64,000 bases of DNA from Rhyzopertha dominica (lineage: Eukaryota > Arthropoda > Insecta > Coleoptera > Bostrichidae). A program made the position numbers and the translations under genes. The notes beneath the pieces were generated by a model, which saw only the letters and a program-made list of their open reading frames with translations, was not told where the DNA came from and did not search any database. The stretch's first letter is position 1, and the number at the start of each line of letters is the position of its first letter. Below, piece by piece: positions 23,216-34,790 of this stretch. Location: NCBI GenBank assembly GCA_025024175.1, contig QCXZ01000041.1:23121786-23185785 (forward strand), given 5' to 3'.

Positions 23216-24330
23216 TTTATTTAGAGAGGAACGACTACTATGGATGAATATGTACCTTTAGACAAATATATAACAAATGAAGTATTACCACAGTATAGAC
23301 CTTTATGTCGTACTTACGGATTAAATAATAAATAAATATTGTGTTATTATTTCTTCTTAACTACAGTGGCAAAAAAATACAGTAATCGTCCCTTCTCTGG
23401 GATAAATACCATGTAAATTCCGAAACTTGTATTCTCAGAATGCACGTATAGGGTTGGAACGAAGCNCGGTATGCAAATTCATAATAAAATTATCTGCAAA
23501 ATCTCATATAAGCTGCCCAGAATGCTAAACACATTAATATTAAATAAACATAATAATGCGGCCGCAAAATAAACCAATAAGGGGGCTCGAGATATGCGGC
23601 TCTGTGCATTTTAAGCGAGGTCTTCTGCAGACATATTGTTTCAGAGTGGATGCCGGGGACCGAGTTAATATTTTACATAACTAGCTTGAGGAATATTAAT
23701 GACGTGCAGCATCATGCATGCTCGCATCGACCGGGTGAATACATTATTTTATACTCGAGAGCAATTAGTATCATTTTGAAGGTAATAGGCGTCGTCTCCT
23801 ACTCTTACAAGCTTCGACAAGCTCGTGCAGTTCGCTTCAGTGTGCAGCTAGAGGGCCGTTCCCATACTGTACCGGTTAAACTTCTACATAATAAATAAGG
23901 TGAAACATGAAAATGAAACGAGACAACTTTGTTGCTTGTACCAGCAGATCACTCCTAGTGAACAGGAGAGCACAGTTCCTTGCAGTTCTTCAGTATTCGT
24001 ATAAAACTGCAGTTTATTTGGGCTATAATCTTACGGTGTACAGCTTCGTGTCTTGCGTTGTCTAGACTTAAGTACTTCCCAAATTGATCTGCCTCTGGCG
24101 CTGGTAGTACTTCATTTGGTTTGGCCTTTCAATTATGTATCAGGTTGCCGAGGACATGTAATATGTATCTTGACAAATAATGTCATGGTCTTCAAAGCTC
24201 CTGCAAAGTTTGGAATTTCGTCGCAGTTACCTGCATACAAGTAATATTCAATTCCCTCACTTTATCTGTATACTAGCGTCGTCGTTATGGTAATTACTTC
24301 CACATCCAACGGACGGGAAGTATTGTATTG
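23216..24330. other. Non-coding; balanced stretch at 23560-23900
   Basis: The piece at 23560-23900 is of mixed composition and contains an 82-codon open frame without any family motif. No repeat partner was recognised in the window. I do not call a gene. Confidence 0.35.
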
Positions 24331-24389
24331 CCAAAAAAATTTAAAAAAATTTTTTATTTGCTCATTCGCTTTAAAATGGCGGAAAACGC

Positions 24390-24965
24390 AAAAATACAAA
24401 ATTTGTGGACACGATAACCTACGAAAGACTTAATATATGAACTTAAAATTTGGCAAACGTATAAACCTCAACTACCCAAAGCGACCTATTGTTTGTGGGG
24501 TAAGTAGGATATCGGGAAGGGGGCGAAAATGAGGGGTAAAAACCCTTTTTGCAAATTTTTATTTTTTTTCGTTTTAGTATGTGATTAGTAGTATAACTGC
24601 GAGTATTATTCGTTTGTATAAATTTTCGGTAAAGCAAACTGCTTAGAAGATATTAGCATAAAAGCGTCACTTAAAGAAAACGGTCTTTTTAAAATTTTGG
24701 TATTAGATAGAAAATCAAATTTCTGATCAGAAAGCCCTCTTGTAATTTTTTGTTAAGTAAATAATTTTCGAGTTATTTGGAAAAAACCGATTTTAAAAAT
24801 ATATATAGGTTATTTTTACTAATATCACGACTACTGTTTGTCTTGCTCAAAATCTGATTACTAATCGTATAGTATAAAAATAAAAACATAAATGTTATTT
24901 TGACAATTGGATGTGGGAGTACTGATTCAGTTTGCAGCGGTTTTTTTGTTTCCACTACGTTCCAG
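24390..24965 (+). repeat. Dispersed repeat, copy 1 (partner at 51550-52285)
   Basis: From GTGGACACGATAAC through AAATTTGGCAAACG, the GTGGGGTAAGTAGG segment and on to TGCAGCGGTTTTTT, the sequence follows 51550-52285 closely in the same orientation. It lacks about 160 bp that are present in the middle of the second copy. It is non-coding. The second copy is preceded by a TCTG-rich simple repeat, which this copy lacks. Confidence 0.8.
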
Positions 24966-25835
24966 TATTTAGTTTGTTAAGCAAATTTGTAAATTGCAAC
25001 AGTTTTAGTGCGAATAGGTATAAGCATGCGCTTTAATGATAGCTCGGAGGTAGCTGCAGTGGCCGTAGAGGTTGCTAGCTGCTAGCAATGCTGTATTCTA
25101 ACAGGAATTTCAGTTAACCTGCTACTAGGTTCATCAATCGGCCAATTTACGAAATGCTCGGTCGAAAGGATGGGGCCTAGATTTTAGTAGCCTAGCTAAT
25201 CTTGCTAACTAACTGAAAATAGGATACCAATCTTCTATAGGTAACTTTAAGGCCACCATGCGTGACTGTTACAAAATAGAACCTTCTGGTTGTATATTNT
25301 TGTTTCTGTAGGCATCAATGGTAGCCCGGTGTGAAGTTTCAGTTGTAGTGCGATAATTAAAAATAAAAATAAATATTAAGTGTAATGATGACTCCATACA
25401 GTATTATAGAGTCGTACCATGAATTAATAGAAGTTCAGTTACGTATATTGCATATTAATCACAAAATAATCAAAGTCATATTGTCAGAGTTGCCTGACAA
25501 AGATTATGAAAAAAAAACTAGATTGGTGTTAGTAGATACTTACATTCCTTATATACGTGATTAGGATAAACATACTGATATGGAGTTTGAGCCAATAATC
25601 AAAATTAAAAAATGAAATTTAACTGTAACCCCTAATTTTAATAACATTCGCTGAAACCTAAACGAAATAAAATTTAAGTTGAGACATAAGGGTCCTGCTT
25701 CCATTACATTATACCGCGTTCTTTCATATTAATTATAAAGTGTACTTCTACACTGTACTGTTAAAGTCAAAGCATCGCTCTCTTGTTGCCGTGTGTGGAT
25801 CAAAGAACCTGCGTCTTCTTCGTAGCTCGCCCGCT
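24966..25835. other. Non-coding flank of the satellite foldback
   Basis: No coding domain was recognised. The stretch ends in CGTAGCTCGCCCGCT immediately before the GTCTAGAC that borders the foldback element. Confidence 0.4.
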
Positions 25836-25843
25836 GTCTAGAC
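25836..25843. repeat. Left 8-bp flank GTCTAGAC (candidate target duplication)
   Basis: The identical GTCTAGAC lies at 30431-30438, just outside the right terminus. It fits the nTnnnnAn pattern of hAT-type 8-bp duplications. Because it is itself a palindrome, it could equally be the outermost part of the inverted repeats. Confidence 0.55.
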
Positions 25844-25879
25844 GGGGTCCGTTAAGTTAGCTCCGCCATGTTGAGCAAT

Positions 25880-27300
25880 TTTTTTGAAAACATTGCTCCA
25901 GATTGCCCTGAGCTAGCTCCAGCTAGCTCCACTAAAGAGAAAGCTAGCTCCACCTTACTTGAGTAGTTATAAGCTCATCATTGCGGGGGGGGCTAACTTA
26001 ACGCTATCCCCGCCATGTCCTCAAATCTGTTTCAAAAGCTAGCTCCAGCTTGCCCAGAGCTAGCTCCAGCTAGCTCCACTAAAGAGAAAGCTAGCTCCAC
26101 CTTACTTGAATAGTTATAAGCTCATCATTGCGGGGGGNGCTAACTTAACGTTATCCTCGCCATGGCCTCAAATCTGTTTCAAAAGCTAGCTCCAGCTTGC
26201 CCAGAGCTAGCTCCAGCTAGCTCCACTAAAGAGAAAGCTAGCTCCACCTTACGTGAGTAGTTATAAGCTCATCATTGCGGGGGGGGGCTAACTTAACGTT
26301 ATCCTCGCCATGGCCTCAAATCTGTTTCAAAAGCTAGCTCCAGCTTGCCCAGAGCTAGCTCCAGCTAGCTCCACTAAAGAGAAAGCTAGCTCCACCTTAC
26401 TTGAGTAGTTATAAGCTCATCATTGCTGGGGGTGCTAACTTAACGTTATCCTCGCCATGGCCTCAAATCTGTTTCAAAACCTAGCTCCAGCTTGCCCAGA
26501 GCTAGCTCCAGCTAGCTCCGCTTAAGAGAAAGCTAGCTCCACCTTACTTGAGTAGTTATAAGCTCATCATTTCTGGGAGTGCTAACTTAACGTTATCCTC
26601 GCCATGGCCTCAAATGTGTTTCAAAAGCTAGCTCCAGCTTGCCCAGAGCTAGCTCCAGCTAGCTCCACTAAAGAGAAAGCTAGCTCCACCTTACTTGAAT
26701 AGTTATAACCTCATCATTTCGGGGGTGCTAACTTAACGCCATCCTCGTCACTGTGTCAAATCAGTTTCAAAACCTAGCTCCTGCTTGCCCAGAGCTAGCT
26801 CCAGCTAGCTCCACTATAGAGAAAGCTAGCTCCATCTTACTTAAGTAATTATAAGCTCATCATTTCGGGGGGTGCTCACTTAACGCTATCCTCGCCACTG
26901 TTTCAAATCTGTTTTAAAACCTAGCTCCACTATAGAGAAAGCCAGCTCCACCTCACTTGAGTAGTATAAGCTCATCACTTAGGAGGGTGCTAACTTAACG
27001 CTATCCTCGCCACTGTTTCAAAACCTAGCTCCAGGTAGCCCAGGGCTAGCTCTAGCTAGCTCCGCTCTAGACAAAGTTAGCTCCATCCCAATTTCCATAA
27101 TTTTCAGGAAAAGAAGATTTAGCTCCGCCATTTTGATCGGTCGATCTGAAAAAATAGCTCCACATCATTTGGGGCTGTCTTCAGTTAGCTCCGTTCTTAA
27201 AAAGCTAGCTACATTCAGCTACGTTCAGAAAAAATATTATGACAGTTAGCCCCACAATTTTGTCGTGTCGATATGAGAAGCTAAATCCGTGTGGTAGGTC
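25880..27300 (+). repeat. Left satellite array (~8 units of ~147 bp)
   Basis: The unit runs roughly: GCTAGCTCCAGCTTGCCCAG, then GCTAGCTCCACTAAAGAG, a CTTACTTGAGTAGTTATAAG segment, CTCATCATTGC, a variable run of G, CTAACTTAACGTTATCCTCG and CATGGCCTCAAATCTGTTTC. Landmark CTCAAAT positions near 26023, 26167, 26315, 26463 and 26611 give the period. Units from about 26740 inward diverge and shorten, and by 27100-27300 only scattered AGCTCC words remain. The frequent GCTAGC and AGCTAGCT words are themselves palindromic. Confidence 0.9.
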
Positions 27301-28165
27301 TCAGCTTTATATCATATTATAATAATAGTAATAATTTTTATAGGCCTGCAGATCATCTACATTTGCAATTTCCAAAGTAACGGACAAACATGAGTAAATG
27401 GTAGAACAAAAATATATTTTTAGTGTTATTGAAACAGCGTAGTGGCAATACGCCAAAAATATCACATTATTATGAGTTGTAATTAAGTTGTGTTGAGTTA
27501 AAATACAATTCTGATGAACGAAGTGTTTAATTGACTGTGTACATAGCATTTAGCTTAGTTGAAATAGTTGTACCGGAAACGGTTAAAGTCAGGGGGGCGT
27601 GTTCCAGGTATCCGAATCGCAGAAAAACGATAGGGGCTTAGATACGATTGGTAGGTTTAACAGACATAAAATTTAATACTTAATGCTTTAATCATAGCAT
27701 TCACGTTATGAAATCAAAAGTCAAAACTTAATTCAATGTAGTAACTAAAATAATGAACGCAATACTTTCGTAACATCAGCTATCCTGTATACATACAAGT
27801 GCAGAGTTTTAAGCATGGCGCAATCTTTACAGTTGTTCGGTAACGAAAAACCCTTGTACAAATAACGTTTATCGAATTTGAGTTTCTTTATAGATTGTAT
27901 GAAAACAATCATATTATTTATAAAGAAGTAAAAAAATAAAAATTAAATTCCCGAGATGTTACCAAAATGGAATTACCTATATTCAAAAGGTCCAGGCATT
28001 GACTTTCCCAGATTCGTTCAATCTGAATCATTTTTTAAGCAATCAGAAAATTAATTGTCATAATTTGTAAGCTATAAATCATAATTTGTAAGCTATTAGT
28101 ATTGTACATAGTTGTTGCATAACAATAGAGGATATGAAAGTTTCTTAAATGTTTCACAAATAATT
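27301..28165. other. Central region of the satellite foldback, no gene seen
   Basis: About 865 bp of AT-rich sequence separates the two arrays. The longest open frame (27307-27549, minus) has no recognisable motif and overlaps an AT-rich run. A GGGGGGC run occurs near 27595. If an autonomous parent encoded a transposase here, it has been lost from this copy. Confidence 0.5.
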
Positions 28166-30395
28166 TGTAAGATGATGAGCTTATAATTACTCAAGTAAGA
28201 TGGAGCTAGCTTTCTCTATAGTGGAGCTAGCTGGAGCTAGCTCTGGACAAGCTGGAGCTAGCTCTGGGCAAGCTGGAGCTAGCTTTTGAAACACATTTGA
28301 GGCCATGGCGAGGATAACGTTAAGTTAGCACTCCCAGAAATGATGAGCTTATAACTACTCAAGTAAGGTAGAGCTAGCTTTCTCTTTAGTGGAGCTAGCT
28401 CTGGGCAAGCTGGAGCTAGCTCTGGGCAAGCTGGAGCTAGCTCTGGACAAGCTGGTGCTAGCTTTTGAAACAGATTTGAGGCCATGGCGAGGATAACGTT
28501 AAGATAGTACTCCCAGAAATGATGAGCTTATAACTACTCAAGTAAGGTGGAGCTAGCTCTCTCTTTAGTGGAGCTAGCTGGAGCTAGCTCCGGGCAAGCT
28601 GGAGCTAGCTTTTGAAACAGATTTGAGGCCATGGCGAGGATAATGTTAAGTTAGCACTCCCAGAAATGTTGAGCTTATAACTACTCAAGTAAGGTGGAGC
28701 TAGCTTTCTCTTTAGTGGAGCTAGCTGGAGCTAGCTCTGGGCAAGCTGGAGCTAGCTTTTGAAACAGATTTGAGGCCATGGCGAGGATAACGTTAAGTTA
28801 GCCCCCCAGCAGTGATGAGCATATAACTACTCAAGTAAGGTGGAGCTAGCTTTCTCTTTAGTGGAACTAGCTGGAGCTAGCTCTGGGCAAGCTGGAGCTA
28901 GGTTTTAAAACAAATTTGAGGCCATGGCGAGGATAACGTTAAGTTAGCACCCCCCGCAATGATGAGGTTATAGCTACTCAAGTAAGGTGGAGCTAGCTTT
29001 CTCTTTAGTGGAGCTAGCTGGAGCTAGCTCTGGGCAAGCTGGAGCTAGCTTTTGAAACAGATTTGAGGCCATGGCGAGGATAACGTTAAGTTAGCCCCCC
29101 CCCCGCAATGATGAGCTTATAACTACTCAAGTAAGGTGAAGCTAGCTTTCTCTTTAGTGGAGCTAGCTGGAGCTAGCTCTGGGCAAGCTGGAGCTAGCTT
29201 TTGAAACAGATTTGAGGCCATGGCGAGGATAACGTTAAGTTAGCCCCCCCCCCGCAATGATGAGCTTATAACTACTCAAGTAAGGTGGAGCTAGCTTTCT
29301 CTTTAGTGGAGCTAGCTGGAGCTAGCTCTGGGCAAGCTGGAGCTAGCTTTTGAAACAGATTTGAGGCCATGGCGAGGATAACGTTAAGTTAGCCCCCCCC
29401 CGCAATGATGAGCTTATAACTACTCAAGTAAGGTGGAGCTAGCTTTCTCTTTAGTGGAGCTAGCTCTGGGCAAGCTGGAGCTAGCTTTTGAAACAGATTT
29501 GAGGCCATGGCGAGGATAACGTTAAGTTAGCCCCCCCCCCGCAATGATGAGCTTATAACTACTCAAGTAAGGTGGAGCTAGCTTTCTCTTTAGTGGAGCT
29601 AGCTGGAGCTAGCTCTGGGCAAGCTGGAGCTAGCTTTTGAAACAGATTTGAGGACATGGCCAGGATAACGTTAAGTTAGCCCCCCCCGCAATGATAAGCT
29701 TATAACTACTCAAGTAAGGTGGAGCTAGCTTTCTCTTTAGTGGAGCTAGCTCTGGGCAAGCTGGAGCTAGCTTTTGAAACAGATTTGAGGACATGGCCAG
29801 GATAACGTTAAGTTAGCCCCCCCCCCGCAATGATGAGCTTATAACTACTCAAGTAAGGTGGAGCTAGCTTTCTCTTTAGTGGAGCTAGCTGGAGCTAGCT
29901 CTGGGCAAGCTGGAGCTAGCTCTGGGCAAGCTGGAGCTAGCTTTTGAAACAGATTTGAGGCCATGGCGAGGATAACGTTAAGTTAGCCCCCCCCCGCAAT
30001 GATGAGCTTATAACTACTTAAGTAAGGTGGAGCTAGCTTTCTCTTTAGTGGAGCTAGCTGGAGCTAGCTCTGGGCAAGCTGGAGCTAGCTTTTGAAACAG
30101 ATTTGAGGCCATGGCGAGGATAACGTTAAGTTAGCCCCCCCCCGCAATGATGAGCTTATAACTACTCAAGTAAGGTGGAGCTAGCTTTCTCTTTAGTGGA
30201 GCTAGCTGGAGCTAGCTCTGGGCAAGCTGGAGCTAGCTTTTGAAACAGATTTGAGGACATGGCGAGGATAACGTTAAGTTAGCCCCCCCCGCAATGATGA
30301 GCTTATAACTACTCAAGTAAGGTGGAGCTAGCTTTCTCTTTAGTGGAGCTAGCTGGAGCTAGCTCAGGGCAATCTGGAGCAATGTTTTCAAAAAA
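28166..30395 (-). repeat. Right satellite array (~14 units of ~147 bp)
   Basis: The same unit as the left array in inverted orientation. The landmark GAGGCCATGGCGAGGATAAC (with variants) recurs near 28300, 28480, 28625, 28773, 28920, 29067, 29215, 29362, 29505, 29651, 29790, 29960, 30106 and 30253. Units around 28250-28470 have extra copies of a CTCTGGGCAAGCTGGAGCTAG sub-block. Runs of C between units vary from about 5 to 10. Units beyond 28600 look nearly identical, which suggests recent amplification or conversion. Confidence 0.9.
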
Positions 30396-30430
30396 ATTGC
30401 TCAACATGGCGGAGCTAACTTAACGGACCC

Positions 30431-30438
30431 GTCTAGAC
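30431..30438. repeat. Right 8-bp flank GTCTAGAC
   Basis: Identical to 25836-25843; see that entry. Outside it the left flank (GCCCGCT) and right flank (GCATCG) do not match, so the repeat of 8 bp is bounded. Confidence 0.55.
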
Positions 30439-31032
30439 GCATCGTTTCATCTGTGGCTTACGAAAGCGACAGTTTCACAAGGCAGTTAATCCAGCGCAAC
30501 AAAAAGAATCTCAGACGTAAGACACGAAACGCAATAAAAATTAAAATGAGCCCAACCCCACATTGTCTCAAACAAGACAAGAATTCGCCCGAGAGGCCGT
30601 GTTCGACATTTGGGCTTTGGTGCAAAACAATCCGGAGATTTCGTATGCGATTTAAGGAGGCGCCTTCCAACATGGGTGTGCGCATGTTGGGATGAACAGC
30701 TCCGTACTTAAAAAGACTTGGGTCTAAAAAACAAAGGATGGCCATAGACTTACTTAAACCACCGAAAACCACAGTTTACTACTACTCTACCATAATAGTG
30801 TGACACAATTGGTAGCTTTTGAGTGTATACACTGACAATAACGTAAACGTCTTTGAGGGATCTAGCAAATTCAACAGCTTTAGATCGTGTTGTGATTTCT
30901 TACACGATGGCCAACTGCTTTTTTCAATTTAAGTCGACATGTACGGCTAATGATACTAGGAATTGAAAGACATATGTGTTACCTATNTGTTGTAATTATT
31001 TGNTACATGCTGTATATTCAAATCTAATCNAA
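30439..31032. other. Non-coding flank; overlapping open frames without motifs
   Basis: Two overlapping open frames lie on opposite strands at 30453-30695 (80 codons, plus) and 30458-30772 (104 codons, minus). Neither has a recognised motif. The basic plus-strand frame and hydrophobic minus-strand frame look like mirror readings of one sequence, so I call no gene. Confidence 0.35.
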
Positions 31033-31224
31033 TCTAAATTTGACAACTGCAACTCGATCGCATGGGGCAAGCGAAAGATACCGAACTCAGGCGACGGGGG
31101 GTTACTATTCTATTCTGACCGACGCTTCGCCCACTTTATTCCGATTCCAAATATTATTCCGATTATTAACTTCTTCGGAATCGGAACATTCCGATTCTTT
31201 CAATCATCCGATTATTCCCAACTC
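31033..31224 (+). mobile_element. TA-flanked terminal-repeat element, right-end fragment
   Basis: Matches the last ~190 bp of the element at 17249-18026, ending ATTATTCCCAACTC followed by TA. The left part is missing, so this is a truncated copy. The start is approximate and near an ambiguous base (31030). Confidence 0.75.
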
Positions 31225-34200
31225 TATACAGAACAATGAGCCCCCCTTCGAGTGCCGTATGACAACTCGGTTTGTTTGGATCCAGGATCTTGACGTGTCG
31301 CAGCAAAATCGCCGACATCTACGTCAGCATTAAGATACCTAAAACATTGGTATCAAAATCTATTGTAAAATTTTAGTTCGGCAAACTGTCGTTAGGTAGC
31401 CACACTAATCCAAGGTACGTTACCGAAATGTCAACAATTTGTCTTTTAAATATTTTCTAGCTTTGTCGCAGACAATTTACATATAATTACAACAATTATA
31501 GTCCAATTCAGTTAAGCCGTTTCCATCACGTGTTGGTTTATTCGTTCGTTACTTTGTTCATTACAAGGTAGATTTGACTTTAGTTTTAGTTTGTTTCGTT
31601 TTCTGCGATGTCTCTGCAACCATGTTCCCAATGAAACTAGAACCAAGTTCCCATCACGAAGTACAATAAGAAATCGATTAAGTACTTTCCACAAATGTTG
31701 CCTTTGTTCTTCCTTGCTAAATATATAATTTTCTTGAAACTTTAAATACTTGTCATGTTCTACAACGCGCGTGTTTACATATACACAACCTACAAACGTA
31801 AAAATCTGACGTATCTTGGTATACTAATGTTATCTGTTATCAGAAGTTGAACTAAATTCTTGCAATACGTTTCGATCCCTTCTTTACAGGAGTAAGTTGG
31901 CTACCAGAGTTCTAGGTATCTTGGTTAGCACTAATAATATAGCCTATACATTTTTAATTTTCTCAAGTGCCATAGAAAAGTTTCACAAACTGTATTTAAA
32001 AAAGCCATGCCAGCCGCAAGTGAAAGATGATATCGCACTATTATAAAATACCTGTACTTAAAGGGATTGGAACGTAAGTAAATTTACGACGATATGGTTA
32101 TTACACTCCATGATATTTATCATTTCTGTCTTAAAAGAGAAAAAGTTTTCATTCAAGATGACCAAAGGCCTAGAAGACCCATTTCCATGTCAACATCGAT
32201 GCAGTCGGTATCACTATATTAGACCGACATATTGGACTAAAATGTATAGCTGAGCTACTGAGCATTTCATATAATTATGAACTCAATCAACATTGTTCGT
32301 GTAGATTTGGATATGAAAAAAATTTTTGCCAAATGGATTCCAAAATACGTGAACGCGTTCAATGTGTGTTTGATTTACTGAGGATTCGGGGTTTCTGAAC
32401 AGAGATGTCACCATGGATGAGCCTGAATATAATTTTGCAATCCTGAGGCAAAACAGTCACTGTGTAGTGAAAGCGCTGTGGCTCCCCAACACCAACACAT
32501 TTCGGGTTCCAAACTCGGCCAAAAAAAGCTCTTTCCGTTTAAAATTCCTCTTCAATTGTATCAACGAGGACATTATTATTTATTTAGTGCACAGTACAGT
32601 TCTTGAAATCAATTAAATAATAATAAAATAGCTTGTTCTAAGCCTATATAATAACAATTTTTGTAAAGATTTTAAATTGGAAAGTGATAATGGAAACAAA
32701 TGATTTATTATTATTAAATTAATAAATAGCTAATCTAGACGACCTCTTCTGTTGTATTGGCCTTCGACTAACGATCGTTTCCAAGACTTATTCCTCTCCT
32801 AGATCCGACCCTGTCAAGATCAGCCCATTTATGAACTATTGTCATCAGCACATAAAAGTTATTTATGCCGTCGTTCACGTCCTGAAACAGCGCTGGAAGC
32901 TCTGGGCGTTTGTTTTATACAACATCGGTTCGCCGCCACATGAGAAATATGTGCAAACAAGCGCCGATAATTCTTCGTTTAGTTAAAACGGGTAACCGTA
33001 AAGGTGTCACACGGCTAAACGAAAACTGTCGCCTGCAAAGCGCAATCTGCATCTACCGCTTCGTTAAATTCTGGATTTGTGCAGTTTACGACTTCAAAGC
33101 GCGTCGAACTCGCCGGGATTATTATCGAGAAAACGACAACTTTTATAGATCCTCGCCTAGGTGTTTCCGAACTATTTTTAACAAAATACGTGCAAAAATG
33201 TCCTGCAAACAAGAAGCCGTAGTACTTTGATGAGGATGCTATATACGAGAGATAACTTGAACTACAGTTACATCAACGGAATTGGCTAATGAAGGGCAAC
33301 CAATGTTTAGGTGGTTGCTCATGAATACTTAGTTAAGAATTACCTATTTGTTGCTAGGTACCTTACGTCATAAGAAAAAGCTTTTTTTAGACAGTCATTA
33401 TTCCGTCGTTATCTATCTAATTTATTACTGATGGANTCCAACAGATGCTTCCTCTGCCCATGCTTACTGAGATTTAACCAAACCTTCAATGCGATGTTTC
33501 AACTTGTGCTTAAACCGTTTTCACGTTCTTATTGTTTTTTCATTCTACAGTAATATAAAACATTTTAAGTAAACAATTGCAAAATTAATATTTAAAAAAA
33601 TATATTTGGATATGACCCACAAAACACTCATATACTGGCTAGTTTCATCAAACGCTATGATCTTTTGAATCGGTGGTAGTTTATTATAAAATGCTGGTGT
33701 GAACTGATTAGTTGAAGCCAAATTAGGCATATTCACAATATTTTAAAATAGTGGGAAGAACAAGGCAATATGGCCTTAAATGTATATGACGGACTTTGAA
33801 CATTTCATTTTACGGAATTACTTACAAAACTGAAAATTTCAGCAAGTGTCCCAGTTTACATAGACATGTATTTTAAATAAATATAGTGCATATTCTTTTT
33901 TCATTTTGAAGGCACTTCCTATTTAGCTACCACATGGCATTTGCTATAACATCTGTAATAGTTTCTCGACAAAGCTCTCTATTCTTATAAGTATGTATTA
34001 GTTTGATAAAGGATTTGCACCAATCGTGATGGCGATATTAAAAAAAGCTGATATTAATACATCGCAATAAACGTTTATATAATTATGCGGCTGGTTCCAA
34101 AAGGATGTGAACTGGGCACACATAGTCAATATCAGCCTGGAAAACGTATCCTTCTAAAAAGGGCAATTAGGTTAGCAAATGTAGTAACTCCAAAATGAAA

Positions 34201-34345
34201 GCTCAGCGAAGTCATCTTTATTCAAGCTAAACTAACAGTTTTGGAAAACAAATCATATCCTGGATCAGTTGCCCTGTTAAAAATTTTATTCGCATAATGT
34301 TAGTGGAAAAGTAAATGGCAATGTCATCTATCAGCAAAAAACTTG
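31225..34345. other. Non-coding; balanced stretch at about 32740-33240
   Basis: No protein domain was recognised. The segment 32740-33240 has balanced composition and a 106-codon plus-strand open frame (32910-33230) that is rich in Arg/Cys but matches no family I know. I leave it uncalled. A single ambiguous base lies at 33436. Confidence 0.35.
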
Positions 34346-34575
34346 CATGACGGCAAAGTCACCTATCTGCTTTATCCTTATCGGGAGCGACTTCCTAAAG
34401 GAAGTAAGCTGCATTCTGCCAAGTGGGCATGCATGCATGCGTCACCTTGACAACGAGACTTTTTTGCTATTGGACCGACCGACATATATTAACATGTTGT
34501 CTATGTTGTCTGCACCGCAGCCAACTAAGATAGATCCGTTTCGCTCTTATTGTAACTCCTCAGTGCAGTACTGTT
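34346..34575 (+). repeat. Arm of a foldback family, interrupted by PLE sequence
   Basis: It starts CATGACGGCAAAGTCACCTA and shares the order of segments (CTTCCTAAAGGAAGTAAGCT, a CATGCATG region, a GTCTGCACC segment) with the foldback at 37794-38196. The opposite arm continues at 35284-35385. The PLE tail and GIY-YIG fragment (34576-35283) lie exactly between them, at what is the centre of the intact copy. Confidence 0.65.
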
Positions 34576-34579
34576 TTCC

Positions 34580-34790
34580 TTATAAACGACAGATAATTGC
34601 CGGATGTATATTAAATAATTTCTTGGGGAAACGGCAAGGGTGTTTGGGCTAAATTAAGAAATGGATTTTTTAACTTTGTCTATATTTCGAGCCAAAATCG
34701 GCTCATCGCCAGGACACTAAAATTAAATACATAACATGCATTTTTTATAATTAAACTTCTTAACACTTACTGTTAACTCCAAATATAAAA
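34580..34790 (-). repeat. PLE 3' tail (same sequence as the 3.7-kb hairpin arms)
   Basis: From AAACGACAGATAATTGCCGG through the TTTCTTGGGG segment to GTTAACTCC it matches the right arm of the 3657-3998 hairpin and about 30 bp outside it. It lies downstream, on the coding strand, of the GIY-YIG fragment at 35065-35283, which identifies the repeat as PLE tail. Confidence 0.75.
34677..34716 (-). ncRNA. Hammerhead-like motif in PLE tail
   Basis: Minus strand: TGTC, CTGGCGA, one unpaired base, GAGCC/GGCTC stem, GAA, ATAT, A, then GACA pairing with TGTC. Compared with the 3722-3761 copy, stem II carries a compensatory pair (GGGCC/GGCCC against GAGCC/GGCTC), which supports a conserved fold. The core A is changed to G, so this copy is probably inactive. 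Confidence 0.55.

Larger units (their letters stand above)
25844..30430. mobile_element. 4.6-kb foldback element with satellite-array arms
   Basis: The outermost bases are near-perfect inverted repeats: left GGGGTCCGTTAAGTTAGCTC at 25844, right its complement ending GGACCC at 30430, with one extra G on the left. Just inside, both ends have GCCATGTTGAGCAA and its complement. The arms then become arrays of ~147-bp units in opposite orientations (left about 8 units, right about 14), around a central ~0.9 kb without repeats. Foldback (FB) and Galileo-type elements of flies have long terminal repeats built of tandem subrepeats in this way. No transposase is visible, so it is either non-autonomous or an unrelated inverted satellite. 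Superfamily is uncertain. Confidence 0.75.

Noticed and set aside
28279..28485. Open frame with repeated APACPEL peptide
   Set aside because: It is a translation of the satellite unit itself. The peptide repeats because the DNA does, and the frame is interrupted in neighbouring units.
30453..30772. Overlapping open frames on both strands (80 and 104 codons)
   Set aside because: No motif in either, and the two are mirror readings of one sequence. Length alone is not enough in this AT-rich context.
32910..33230. 106-codon Arg/Cys-rich open frame
   Set aside because: Cysteines do not form a known finger spacing, and an opposite-strand frame covers the same bases.
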